Shown in pieces: positions 18,038-26,275 of a DNA stretch of 64,000 nt. A program made the position numbers and the translations under genes. Position 1 is the stretch's first letter. Each line of letters starts with the position of its first letter. The stretch is from NCBI GenBank assembly GCA_050730855.1, contig JBOHNU010000004.1, positions 32,971-96,970 on the forward strand, written 5' to 3'. The DNA comes from DASRJJ01 sp050730855. Its GTDB lineage: Bacteria; Patescibacteriota; Saccharimonadia; Saccharimonadales; UBA4665. Below the pieces are notes generated by a model. It worked only from the letters and a program-made list of their open reading frames with translations. It was not told the DNA's origin and searched no databases.

Positions 18038-19130
18038 ACTTCGCCCTTTCCATCCACTCCTCTGCAATGAGATCTGCAACTCTGTTTGTCGGCTCGTTGC
18101 GATCCTTTGCTTCTCTAAGAATCGCCGAGATAGTACCCTCAATTGCCTCAGTCCTTCTTAGGACTCGTTCCTTATTAAACCCGTCGGGCTCGAGTTCGTC
18201 GGCTACATAGATTAGGCCACCAGCATTTGCGACATAGTCTGGCGCGTAAACGATACCCCTTTGTGCAATAAGATCACCCACTTCTGGACTTGCGAGTTGA
18301 TTATTTGCGCCACCCACGATTGCCTTACAGCGCAAACCTGCAACTGAATGCTCAGTAAACTCATTACCAAGAGCGCAGGGGGCGTATATATCGACTTCTT
18401 GCTGCTGGATATCCTCGACAGGCAAGATTGTTATATCTGGGAATCGCCTCTTTAATGAACTACATGAAGCAAGATCAACATCGGCTATCAACAATCCCGC
18501 TCCGGCCTTACTAAGAAGTAGAGCCAGTTCGCCCCCCAACTTACCCACACCTTTGATAGCAACTTTCCTTCCATCAAAGCTTGCAGAGCCATACATAAAT
18601 GCCAGCGCAGCCTTCATGGCATAAAACACGCCTAGAGCGGCCACCTTGGCTGTAGATAAACTTCTCCTATCGGCTATCGTCATGCCAAGCATATGAGTAG
18701 TTTGCGAAGCCATTAATCGCACATCTTCATCTGTTATACCCACATCTGTGCCGGTTTTGAACAGCCCCCTCAATTTCTCTACCAGGTGACCGTAAGCCAA
18801 CAAGAGGTCTTTTCTGCTCAAACCCTCTCGAGCTAAAATGACTCCCTTCCCTCCGCCAAAGGGCAGCTTGGCTAATGCACATTTGTAGCTCATGGCACGA
18901 GAAAGATTAAGAGCATCATCTAGTGCTTCTTGATCGCTCTGGTAGTGCAAGAACCTGGTACCGCCAAGAGCTGGCCCAAGGACGGTACTATGGATACCTA
19001 TATAGGCTTGGAGCCCACTCTTTTCTTCACCAAGCCTAATAACAAATTCGTGATCATCAATAACCGAGCCAACAAATCCAAATCTCTCACCGTTTTTAGT
19101 GGATGACGACTTAGACTTGTCCATTTTCAT
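18027..19130 (-). CDS. Leu/Glu/Phe/Val dehydrogenase-like amino-acid dehydrogenase
   Basis: The 367-aa protein has the N-terminal substrate domain (GPALGGTRF and KCALAKLPFGGGKGVI, with the catalytic Lys) and a C-terminal NAD-binding Rossmann domain (VAIKGVGKLGGELALLL). Length and motifs fit leucine dehydrogenase more than hexameric glutamate dehydrogenase. It would interconvert a branched or aromatic amino acid and its 2-oxo acid. It leads a two-gene unit with the adenylating enzyme and is preceded by a terminator-like hairpin. Confidence 0.88.
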   Translation of the reverse strand: MKMDKSKSSSTKNGERFGFVGSVIDDHEFVIRLGEEKSGLQAYIGIHSTVLGPALGGTRFLHYQSDQEALDDALNLSRAMSYKCALAKLPFGGGKGVILAREGLSRKDLLLAYGHLVEKLRGLFKTGTDVGITDEDVRLMASQTTHMLGMTIADRRSLSTAKVAALGVFYAMKAALAFMYGSASFDGRKVAIKGVGKLGGELALLLSKAGAGLLIADVDLASCSSLKRRFPDITILPVEDIQQQEVDIYAPCALGNEFTEHSVAGLRCKAIVGGANNQLASPEVGDLIAQRGIVYAPDYVANAGGLIYVADELEPDGFNKERVLRRTEAIEGTISAILREAKDRNEPTNRVADLIAEEWMERAKYAK

Positions 19131-19148
19131 AATTTCATGACTCTAATT

Positions 19149-19198
19149 AAAAAGAGCCGCCTGTGCTTCGTTATCTAAACGAGACACAGGTTGGCTCT
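19149..19198 (-). promoter_or_regulatory. terminator-like hairpin in the 5' leader (candidate attenuator)
   Basis: Read on the minus strand, AGAGCC, CCTGTG and TCGTT pair in order with GGCTCT, CACAGG and AACGA, split by short internal loops and closed by TAGAT. A TTTTT run follows. The hairpin lies between the promoter (19219-19247) and the dehydrogenase ATG at 19130, so it would end transcription before the operon unless disrupted. No T-box or known riboswitch consensus was recognised. Confidence 0.65.
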
Positions 19199-19218
19199 GT
19201 CTTAAAAGGTTCGTACGA

Positions 19219-19247
19219 AGTATACACTATTTGAATAAAATATGCAA
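19219..19247 (-). promoter_or_regulatory. promoter of the dehydrogenase/adenylating enzyme operon
   Basis: On the minus strand TTGCAT (complement 19242-19247), 17 nt and TATACT (complement 19219-19224) form a near-consensus promoter. It leaves a leader of about 80 nt. It overlaps the divergent nitroreductase promoter. Confidence 0.75.
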
Positions 19248-19259
19248 ATATTGTACTGT
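19231..19259 (+). promoter_or_regulatory. promoter of the nitroreductase gene (leaderless)
   Basis: TTGAAT (19231-19236), 17 nt and TACTGT (19254-19259) are followed 7 nt later by the ATG at 19267. It interleaves with the divergent operon promoter, so the two units may exclude each other or share a regulator. Confidence 0.6.
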
Positions 19260-19266
19260 TAGAAGT

Positions 19267-20232
19267 ATGGGGATAGAAGCCGAGCTAGTCAGAAAACTTA
19301 AACACATTCTAGAAATCGCCAGGTATGCCCCTTCCGTACACAATACCCAGCCATGGAGAGTTCACCAGGATGGCGAGTTGCTCCGAATAACCATCGATCA
19401 CCGTTACAAACTACAAAGCGGTGACCCGACTGGCCGCGAGACAACTATTAGCTTGGGTATATTTGTAGAGGCAATATGCGGTGCTGCCTATGACAATGAT
19501 ATGTCCATCAAGAAAGTTACCTTTAATGGGGGCGCTGCTGTAGTTCGCTTCGGGCAGTATAAACACGGAGATCAGGCACGGAAGTTCTCAACCCTACTGA
19601 AAGCAAGATGCACCGACAGAAGCCTGTTCAAACGCGTGAACTTAAGCGAAGATATACTCGAGTCAATACGGCGAGTTCCGTATGCCGACAAAACCAACAT
19701 CTATGTTGTTACAAATCGTAAGACTATAGAAACCACGGCCGTATTAACCTCAAAAGCTATCAGGGTAGCGTTGAGTAGCCCGTCCTTTCGAAGCGAGTTG
19801 GCAGATTATTTAAAATTACCCTGGTCGTCAGCCAGAAGGGGAATATCTGTGCTCAGCTTAGGTCTCCCTGCACTTTTGGGGGTCTTTGAGCCTATATTAA
19901 TGCGTTTGGGCTGGGGTCTTAACCTGGAGAGTAACGCAGAGCGTCGTCGTTGGCAATCAGCTAGCGCTGTAGTATTTGTTACGGCGCAGGGTGATATGCC
20001 GAACTTCTGGTTTAACACAGGCCGTACTTACTTGAGGGTTTGCCTAGAAATCGAGCGCCTTGGACTCAGCCAAGCCACCTCGGCGGCAATTGTAGAAGCC
20101 TCTAACTACCATGACGACATCGAAACACTTATAGGCACCAGGGATCGAATCCTGGCAACTATCAGGATTGGCGAAGGAACCAGGCCGAGACATCATTCGG
20201 CCCGAGTGAACCCCGTAGAATTATTACATTGA
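19267..20232 (+). CDS. Acg-type nitroreductase-fold FMN protein
   Basis: The 321-aa protein begins with the nitroreductase signature ARYAPSVHNTQPWRV and continues with repeated elements of the mycobacterial Acg (Rv2032)-like family, which are flavin-binding but often not classic nitroreductases. The promoter-based start at 19267 is preferred over the in-frame ATG at 19231, which lies inside the promoter. Its end overlaps the end of the convergent ThiF-like gene by 9 nt. In mycobacterial Rv1355c a ThiF domain and a nitroreductase domain are fused, so the two proteins may act together. Confidence 0.8.
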   Translation: MGIEAELVRKLKHILEIARYAPSVHNTQPWRVHQDGELLRITIDHRYKLQSGDPTGRETTISLGIFVEAICGAAYDNDMSIKKVTFNGGAAVVRFGQYKHGDQARKFSTLLKARCTDRSLFKRVNLSEDILESIRRVPYADKTNIYVVTNRKTIETTAVLTSKAIRVALSSPSFRSELADYLKLPWSSARRGISVLSLGLPALLGVFEPILMRLGWGLNLESNAERRRWQSASAVVFVTAQGDMPNFWFNTGRTYLRVCLEIERLGLSQATSAAIVEASNYHDDIETLIGTRDRILATIRIGEGTRPRHHSARVNPVELLH

Positions 20233-21465
20233 ATTAACTGCTTTATTCAGAACTTTGGTGTGACGTTTATGTTCTCTTCGATAACGACGGGTCTTGTGGC
20301 CTGCAAGAAGTTCTTTCTCTAGGGATATGATGTAGCGGCCAGATTTGAGATCCCATCCGCAAGCGATACTCTTTGCGGCAAACGCCAAAACTCCTCCCGT
20401 CATCATTACAGTTGAACCAAGTTGTGGATGAGTGACTATAGTACTACCGATTTTTAGCAGAGAGTGTTGCATTTTAATTGTCATATTTGATGGATCGATA
20501 ATCTTCAAGGCGTGTTTAATCCACTCTCTGTAGTTCTCTAGCGGGTTTTCTAACAGTATTTCAACCCCTGGTATAAGATTATGGAGTAGTGGTCTCGTTG
20601 GCTCCAAATCAAAGCGCTCTACATCGAGTATTATTGTATCTCCGAGCTCTGTGGCCATAACAACCGGAATTTTCCTGGCTCGCGCTTCGTAGCGTATTCT
20701 TATTTTTGTCTCTATGTCATCAATTTCGTCAACTGCCATGTCGACACGCCAAGGACTTTCAAGAATCCCGCCGATATTATCTTTTGTAGCCCTGTCATAA
20801 TAGGCCACCTCCGAATACGGATTCATCTCATAAATCTGCTGGCCAACTATATGTGCCTTGTTTTTGCCAACACTAGAGACGCCTGTCAATATTCTGTTCA
20901 AGTTGGAGCCACTTATAACTGCTCCATCGATTAGTTTTAGTTTTCTAGAAATGCCAGTTATAGCCATGGCAAGCGCACCGGCACTACCCACACTCATCCC
21001 AAACGAAGCGACCCTAAAATCAAAAAGTTTAGTTTGTTCCGCAGCAGTAATGAGATCTCTATTTCTAATAGTCCTTAACGTTTCGAAATCACCCTTATCT
21101 AGTATGTGTACTAGCTGTTTCCTCCAAGGGAAAAAAACCCACGACCCTAACTGCCAAGCAGGGCGACCGGCATAGTGCTCATTTATCAGCTCGGCAATTG
21201 AGGAAACTTGCACCTCATAGTTTGCGCGGTACAAGTGAGCATTCTTGCTTAAAAGTAACTCCGCATATTGTTCAGCATAACTGTCTACTATGTCAGTAAC
21301 CTCAAGCTTACTAACCAATTCTTTTAGCTCTCGCTCAGATCCCTTCTGGCTCATCCTTACAACAATTGGTGGCTCATCTGCTTGAAACCCCTGTGTTTGT
21401 ACTTTTTTTAAGAATAGAGGGTAATCCGAGGAAGGATTGTCTATTACTAGCTTGTTATGTCCCAT
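20224..21465 (-). CDS. ThiF/E1-like adenylating protein
   Basis: The 413-aa protein has an N-terminal region of about 145 residues without clear homology and then a ThiF/E1-type Rossmann core: GMSVGSAGALAMAI (156-169), LIDGAVISGSNLNR (178-191). These bind ATP and adenylate a C-terminal carboxylate. The zinc-binding CxxC pairs of MoeB/ThiF are absent and I see only one Cys (in SIACGWD), so a thioester mechanism is doubtful. TATATT (complement 21473-21478) stands 7 nt before the ATG. Together with the nitroreductase gene it resembles a split Rv1355c/MoeY. Confidence 0.78.
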   Translation of the reverse strand: MGHNKLVIDNPSSDYPLFLKKVQTQGFQADEPPIVVRMSQKGSERELKELVSKLEVTDIVDSYAEQYAELLLSKNAHLYRANYEVQVSSIAELINEHYAGRPAWQLGSWVFFPWRKQLVHILDKGDFETLRTIRNRDLITAAEQTKLFDFRVASFGMSVGSAGALAMAITGISRKLKLIDGAVISGSNLNRILTGVSSVGKNKAHIVGQQIYEMNPYSEVAYYDRATKDNIGGILESPWRVDMAVDEIDDIETKIRIRYEARARKIPVVMATELGDTIILDVERFDLEPTRPLLHNLIPGVEILLENPLENYREWIKHALKIIDPSNMTIKMQHSLLKIGSTIVTHPQLGSTVMMTGGVLAFAAKSIACGWDLKSGRYIISLEKELLAGHKTRRYRREHKRHTKVLNKAVNSM

Positions 21466-21480
21466 AGCCCTAAATATACA

Positions 21481-22458
21481 TTATCTGATCCGATCTGCAT
21501 GCTTTCGATCTTTGACTGGCTCGACTATATACTTTCTAAAGAAGTTGCTGGGTCGTAAGGCGAGCTTAAAGACGCGCAGCTTAGCAAAGCCCATGTCTGC
21601 GTGGATGTTCGCATAAACCACTCCTGAATGTCTAAAATACTTTGCAAATGCAAAAGATGCGTAGTCAAAAATGCCGGGAACAGCGTAATTAAAACGCGCG
21701 TTATCAGCAATTATATACTGGTTGTCGTGTGGCGGGTGGTAAAGGCAGTAGGCCTGTAGCTCATTCCCTACGAAGCAGCTGACGTTTTCAATACCAATTT
21801 CCGAAGCATGTTGGATGGTATGAACAAGAACTTTTGCCTCCACACTTCCCAGATCATTAAAACCTACCTTGGGCCAGCGCTCGGCAGCGTCAATAAATAA
21901 GCCCTGATTATCCTCATTGGTCAGGTCTAGTTTTCTTATCTCAATCTGTTCCGTGGTATGCGCTTTCATAAAACGCTTTATCCTGGCCCTTCTAAAGCCA
22001 GGAATTTCGTCGATATCCGCCAGCCTTGAAAGCGGTATCACATATTCATCCTCGTGGTGAAGCGAGGTAAAACTAAACAACTCGGGGTAGCGCAAGCTAT
22101 GAACGACAAATTCAGGAACATTGGTTAAACGCGCCCTTTCCCCTTTGCTCCTCAGATAGTCGAAGATAGTACAGATAGAGTGTTCAATGTCGTTTGTGCC
22201 CACAAGACATAGGCCAGTCTGCTCCTCATCTCCGGGCACCCAGTACGAAATTACCAGATTACCATTTAGGGTCGAGACATCGGCCGAACCCATCCCCTCC
22301 CACCATGTCATCATACTGACAAACGAGATGTCGCCGACTGGCGGGTACTGCTTAATAAACCCCTCATACTCCTCGCGGTCGGCGAGGGTTAGTTTAGAAA
22401 ATTCGGGGAAGGTTTTGAACATCCTCTTTACGCTTTTCCCTTGCAGGAACATGAACAC
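21481..22458 (-). CDS. DUF2156 / phosphatidylglycerol lysyltransferase C-terminal-like protein
   Basis: The 325-aa soluble protein resembles DUF2156, a double GNAT-fold domain related to the MprF catalytic half. Supporting parts are FRRARIKRFMKAH in the middle and HADMGFAKLRVFKLALRPSNFFRKYIV at the end, matching the family's NxxxDxGxxxLRxxK pattern. It lacks MprF membrane helices. It may transfer an aminoacyl or acyl group from a tRNA or thioester, but the substrate is unknown. ATG at 22422 is an alternative start. It heads the minus-strand part of the island. Confidence 0.65.
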   Translation of the reverse strand: MFMFLQGKSVKRMFKTFPEFSKLTLADREEYEGFIKQYPPVGDISFVSMMTWWEGMGSADVSTLNGNLVISYWVPGDEEQTGLCLVGTNDIEHSICTIFDYLRSKGERARLTNVPEFVVHSLRYPELFSFTSLHHEDEYVIPLSRLADIDEIPGFRRARIKRFMKAHTTEQIEIRKLDLTNEDNQGLFIDAAERWPKVGFNDLGSVEAKVLVHTIQHASEIGIENVSCFVGNELQAYCLYHPPHDNQYIIADNARFNYAVPGIFDYASFAFAKYFRHSGVVYANIHADMGFAKLRVFKLALRPSNFFRKYIVEPVKDRKHADRIR

Positions 22459-22515
22459 CTATGTTACTACTGATAGTACGGTATAAACAAAAAGTCAAAC
22501 TTTCTACCTAAAAAT

Positions 22516-22902
22516 ATGGCTCAATCATACAAAGCAGTGGTGGTGGAAGACAATCACGACCTTCGCTTTTTGTATACCTTAAAGCTGGAAAACGAGGGGT
22601 TTTTGGTGAAGGGCGCCGGCAACGGCGAGGATGGCTTGCGGCTCATCGAGCAGTTCCGGCCGGATATCATCCTGCTCGATCTGTTGCTGCCGGGCATAAG
22701 CGGGCCGGGACTACTGGCCCGCCTCCGCGAACAGGAGTGGGCCAGCGATATCCGTGTTATCGTGCTCACCAACGTCAGTAAAAACGAAGCACCGCAAGCG
22801 CTTCGTTTTTTAGTTGTGGATCGCTATATCGTCAAAGCACATCATACGCCCGCCCAAGTTGTTAGCATCGTGCGGGAGGTACTGGAAGAAAAACCCACTT
22901 AA
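22516..22902 (+). CDS. response regulator, receiver domain only
   Basis: The 128-aa CheY-like protein has the acidic pair VVVEDNHD, the phospho-acceptor Asp in IILLDLLLPG, the Thr in VLTN and the Lys in IVKAHHTP. There is no output domain, so it must act through protein contacts. A second receiver-only gene follows 52 nt downstream. Confidence 0.92.
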   Translation: MAQSYKAVVVEDNHDLRFLYTLKLENEGFLVKGAGNGEDGLRLIEQFRPDIILLDLLLPGISGPGLLARLREQEWASDIRVIVLTNVSKNEAPQALRFLVVDRYIVKAHHTPAQVVSIVREVLEEKPT

Positions 22903-22954
22903 AACCCAATCTTACAAAAGTGCTACACTAAAATTAGAAAGAGGCAAACACTAA

Positions 22955-23323
22955 ATGAGCGTAAAAATCGCCATCGTAGAGGACGACGCTGCCATCAGCC
23001 AGATGTACCGCATCAAGTTTGAGACAGAGGGTTATACGGTGGAGACGGCCGAGAACGGAAAGTTGGGGCTGGAGCTGGCCGAAAAAATGAAGCCCAACAT
23101 CATTTTGCTTGACCTTATGATGCCGGTCATGACCGGCGAAGAAATGCTGGCTCGCTTGCGCAAAGCGGCTTGGGGCAAGAGCATCAAAGTTATTGTCCTG
23201 ACCAACCGCGGCGAGCAGGAAATCCCAGACGAAGTCCACACCCTGGGCGTCGACGCCGTCATCCTCAAGGCCGCCATGACCCCGCGCCAGGTGTTTGAGC
23301 TGGTTAAGTCCAAGTTGGCATAA
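22955..23323 (+). CDS. response regulator, receiver domain only
   Basis: The 122-aa receiver domain has VEDDAAI, IILLDLMMPV with the phospho-acceptor Asp, VLTNRG and ILKAAMTP. It is clearly paralogous to the preceding gene, including the ending in which the Lys is followed by xxxTPxQV. AGAAAGAGG is a weak ribosome site upstream. Likely partner is a hybrid or membrane histidine kinase such as that at 14353-16548. Confidence 0.92.
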   Translation: MSVKIAIVEDDAAISQMYRIKFETEGYTVETAENGKLGLELAEKMKPNIILLDLMMPVMTGEEMLARLRKAAWGKSIKVIVLTNRGEQEIPDEVHTLGVDAVILKAAMTPRQVFELVKSKLA

Positions 23324-23367
23324 TCAACTACTTACTGGGTGAGAAATTAGGGCCACGACCGATATTC

Positions 23368-23862
23368 TCAAAACCCATTATCAGCCTCGGCGATGATCGA
23401 TAGCTCATTGGCAATAGTGTCTGCTATAGGAAAGCCTAAGGAATCCTCCAGCCAGCCGTATTGACCATTCGGATTGCATTCCAAAAAGGTGATGGTGCCG
23501 TCAGGGCTTTCGACAAAATCGAACATCCCCACGCGTAATCCCATAGCATCGAGATACTCAAAGCACTTTTCTTTTTGATCGGCGGGGAACGTTCCCCGCT
23601 TAAATTCTACTGCCGCACTATTTTGATGAACGCGCCAATCGTCTTTGGCAGGTTTGTCAGTATAAATTTCTGCGTCAAAAGTCTCTCGGCCAACGATGGT
23701 AATGCGCCACTCGCGCTGCTTATGCAAGTACGACTGCCAGAATCCCGGAAAAGGGATACCTGTCATGGGCAAATCCCGCGGATCATTAACAAAACTCTTA
23801 GTATGCAACATCTTTAGTTTTTTGTCTGTATACCAGAAACGGCGACTATACCTTAACGTCAT
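23368..23862 (-). pseudogene. MvdD-type ATP-grasp ligase, C-terminal part cut off by a transposon
   Basis: This frame encodes the catalytic C-terminal half of a graspetide-type ATP-grasp enzyme: QSYLHKQREWRITIVG, MFDFVESPDGTITFLECNPNGQYGWLE and GFPIADTIANEL. The ATP/Mg ligands in FLECNPNG are intact. Its first 10 codons belong to the transposon end. Host sequence from 23832 downward joins in frame to codon 177 of the N-terminal part at 28368-28898, giving 331 aa. A TATTAT box (complement 23869-23874) 6 nt before the ATG at 23862 could express the fragment from the element end, but alone it lacks the N-terminal domains. Confidence 0.85.
23833..23840. repeat. 8-bp target-site duplication, left copy
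   Basis: CCAGAAAC directly abuts the left end of the IS1595-type element and is repeated exactly at 28368-28375. Eight bases is the duplication length usual for this IS family. Confidence 0.92.
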
Positions 23863-23865
23863 GTA
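23841..23865 (+). repeat. left terminal inverted repeat of the IS1595-type element
   Basis: It begins GGCGACTATACCTT and matches the right repeat at 22 of 25 positions. Confidence 0.9.
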
Positions 23866-23909
23866 GATATAATATGACCGAGGTTAGTTAATTTTACCCC
23901 AGAGGGACT

Positions 23910-24647
23910 CTACGATAATTTTCTAGTCGCGTGCCTTATAATCCACTGCGTGTTGGGATTGTCACTCTTGCGCCAGAGCGCCATGAGCGCTCTAGTTGGT
24001 TCTGGATTGACTTTAAGATAATCTGTCAGGTGATTAGCCACCGACTTTTGTACAAATTTGACCGGCTCTTCTTTGAGGATTTCTAACACCTCGAACACTG
24101 GCTGTGGATGCTCAATAAACTCCTCCAATTTTGGTGCCCAAGGTAGTTTAGGTCGTAAGCCCTCCGAGGCAAGTCGACGCAAGTGAAAATTGTCGGACTT
24201 GGCCCAGATTTTCATTTGGCGTAAACCTTGCTTGGGGTATTTCCGTAAAAAGGGCCTCACCGCGTACTCCCCGGTGTTACGTTTAGTGACTTCACCAATG
24301 GCCTGCATAGAGGTGCCAAAATCGTCCAGCCCGTATTTTTCGATAAACTTGCCGACGGGCATGAGCCAATAGAAATTAGTGAACATACCCGTTTCGCTGG
24401 GGTTCTCTGGGCCGAGTATTTGCATCAGCACGGCTACTGCTTTGGTGTAATCGCGCGGCAAAAAGTTATGCAGCTCATCAGCAATAACCTCAATACGCTG
24501 TGTGTAGGTTTTACCAGCGGTATGCTTGCCAACAGCTTTAATAAACCCCTTATCGTCAAACGCCGGATACACTGGCTTAATCTTATCGGCTAAAAGCTGG
24601 GCGAGATTCGCTCCAAACCACTCGGTTATTTTGATCGTTGTTGGCAT
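23910..24647 (-). CDS. DNA alkylation repair protein, AlkC/AlkD-like HEAT-repeat glycosylase
   Basis: The 245-aa all-helical protein has the pattern of AlkC/AlkD repair glycosylases, including FHLRRLASEGLRPKLPWA and KSVANHLTDYLKVNP. These excise alkylated bases such as 3-methyladenine. Start and preceding stop overlap as TAATG, so it is translationally coupled to the VOC gene upstream. It is the last gene of the transposon's passenger operon, 69 bp from the left end. Confidence 0.85.
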   Translation of the reverse strand: MPTTIKITEWFGANLAQLLADKIKPVYPAFDDKGFIKAVGKHTAGKTYTQRIEVIADELHNFLPRDYTKAVAVLMQILGPENPSETGMFTNFYWLMPVGKFIEKYGLDDFGTSMQAIGEVTKRNTGEYAVRPFLRKYPKQGLRQMKIWAKSDNFHLRRLASEGLRPKLPWAPKLEEFIEHPQPVFEVLEILKEEPVKFVQKSVANHLTDYLKVNPEPTRALMALWRKSDNPNTQWIIRHATRKLS

Positions 24648-25015
24648 TAATGATATTGTACGATATCGATTAAAATACCGTTCGGATCTTTGACAGTAAA
24701 GTGCTTGCCGTTAATTTCTTCGTCTACGAGTTTTAGCATAATCGGTACTTTGTCTTTAAGCCGCTTGTATTCAGCCTCGGCATTGTCAACTTCCATCTGA
24801 AAAATGAGGCCTTGGCCTTTGAACGATGGACGGAAAATCTTATCGACATACGGCGAGTCGGGCACACAAAACAAAATCTCGTATGCAGTATCTTTGGCGT
24901 GTCGAAGTACGACAAAGCCTTCCAGTTCCATCTTGACCTTAAAGCCAAGATGGTCGCAGTAGAAGGCCTTACTTTCCAGTATCTTAGAAGTGTAGACTTC
25001 TGGTGCGAATCTCAT
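24647..25015 (-). CDS. VOC superfamily protein (passenger gene)
   Basis: The 122-aa protein has the VOC pattern: ESKAFYCDHLGFKVKMEL, IFQMEVDNAEAEYKRL and KHFTVKDPNGILIDIVQYH. It is paralogous to the neighbouring 125-aa VOC protein. The pair may form a heterodimer that binds or detoxifies a small molecule; the substrate is unknown. Confidence 0.82.
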   Translation of the reverse strand: MRFAPEVYTSKILESKAFYCDHLGFKVKMELEGFVVLRHAKDTAYEILFCVPDSPYVDKIFRPSFKGQGLIFQMEVDNAEAEYKRLKDKVPIMLKLVDEEINGKHFTVKDPNGILIDIVQYH

Positions 25016-25016
25016 G

Positions 25017-25394
25017 CTACACTCCTTTAGGCTGCTGTACGACGTCGATGACTTCGCCTGCTGGACCGATAATCATGAAGTGCTTCTGGCCCCATTCTTC
25101 GGTGGTAAGATCGTAGAAAATCTTAACGCCGGTGTCTTTTAGCCGGTTATATTCTTTTTCGGCGTCTTCAACTTCAAAACTGTACACCAAACCTTTGCCG
25201 CTGAATGCCGGGTGCAGTTCTTCGGGTTGGTTTTCGGCATTTGGCACCATAAAAGCTAGTTCTGCGCCACTTTTGTGCACTAGCTGAATATACCAGTCCT
25301 GCTCAAAGACCTTTTCGAACCCAAAGTACTCGACGTAAAAATCAGCGCATTCTTTTAGTTTGTCGGTGATAAGCAACGGATAAATCTTTTTCAT
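25017..25394 (-). CDS. VOC superfamily protein (passenger gene)
   Basis: The 125-aa protein shows ECADFYVEYFGFEKVFEQDW, VYSFEVEDAEKEYNRLKDTG and KHFMIIGPAGEVIDVVQQP, typical of glyoxalase/bleomycin-resistance proteins. AGGAGC lies just upstream of the ATG. Its stop is 1 nt from the start of the next VOC gene, so the two are one operon. Confidence 0.82.
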   Translation of the reverse strand: MKKIYPLLITDKLKECADFYVEYFGFEKVFEQDWYIQLVHKSGAELAFMVPNAENQPEELHPAFSGKGLVYSFEVEDAEKEYNRLKDTGVKIFYDLTTEEWGQKHFMIIGPAGEVIDVVQQPKGV

Positions 25395-25469
25395 ACTGCT
25401 CCTAAGTTTTAATGGCTATATCGTAATTATAAAGTTTAGCCTGGCCGCGTATTGTACAAATCGGACACG

Positions 25470-26207
25470 TTAGCGGTACGTTGCTTGAAATTCGCGGGGT
25501 GTCATAGTGGTAATTCGTTTGAATTCACGAATATAATGCGCCTGATCGGTATAGGCGTCGAATGTGCCTTGCCTCAGAGATTGCTGAAAACGGGTAATTT
25601 TAATGAAGTCATGTGGTGCATAACCGAAGCGTCTCTGGAACAAACGCTGCGTGTGCCGTCGGCTTAAATTCCATAGGCGAGTGTAAGCTTCAACTGTTTG
25701 GCAAGGTGATACAGTGCCGCCGAATGAAGTCACGCTAATGACTCCACGCTGTTCAAAGCTGGTAACCAGTCCCTCCAATATAGTGTGTCTCTTACCTGTC
25801 TCGGCACCTTGAAGTTCTTGGCGCATGCGGCGAAAATCGCAATCTTTTAGATAGCTGAGATGGAGGGCCTGGCCCACGACATCACTTGGTTGCTCTTGCC
25901 AAGCACCTGGCAAAAGTCGGATGCCCACGTACGAAAATTCTTTGCCTAAATTGAGCGTCGAGGCGACCGTACAAGGCGTCATGACCAATGCGCCTTCAAA
26001 AGTAGGTTTTTGGCTCATATCGAAAACAATGTCCACACAGGCGTCAGGCAGAACCAAATAGTGGAAGTCTTCCTTTAACACTTCTCGCGCATACAGCGAC
26101 CAAAAGCAATATACTGGACTCTTGACTCGTGGATAGAACTCTTTGTAGGACACATGTTGTTTGTACTGCGTTGGTATGCCTAGTTGTAGGGGTTTGTATA
26201 TACTCAC
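25470..26207 (-). CDS. AraC-family regulator (DUF6597-type sensor), passenger gene
   Basis: The protein has an N-terminal sensor region with DACVDIVFDMSQ and a C-terminal AraC HTH (SRRHTQRLFQRRFGYAPHDFIK through YIREFKRITTMTPREF). I place the start at GTG 26207 because TATAAT (complement 26215-26220) lies 7 nt upstream, giving 245 aa; the frame stays open to 26327 without a promoter. It precedes the VOC-VOC-AlkC genes on the same strand and probably controls them. Confidence 0.8.
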   Translation of the reverse strand: MSIYKPLQLGIPTQYKQHVSYKEFYPRVKSPVYCFWSLYAREVLKEDFHYLVLPDACVDIVFDMSQKPTFEGALVMTPCTVASTLNLGKEFSYVGIRLLPGAWQEQPSDVVGQALHLSYLKDCDFRRMRQELQGAETGKRHTILEGLVTSFEQRGVISVTSFGGTVSPCQTVEAYTRLWNLSRRHTQRLFQRRFGYAPHDFIKITRFQQSLRQGTFDAYTDQAHYIREFKRITTMTPREFQATYR

Positions 26208-26275
26208 GCTTGTAATTATAAGCCCTTTTCCCTCTAGGAACAGGTCAACTCCGCCTTGCTTCGCAAGCAGAGTTA

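Noticed and set aside
19149..19198. T-box riboswitch
   Set aside because: The leader is too short and lacks the T-box consensus; only the terminator-like hairpin is supported.
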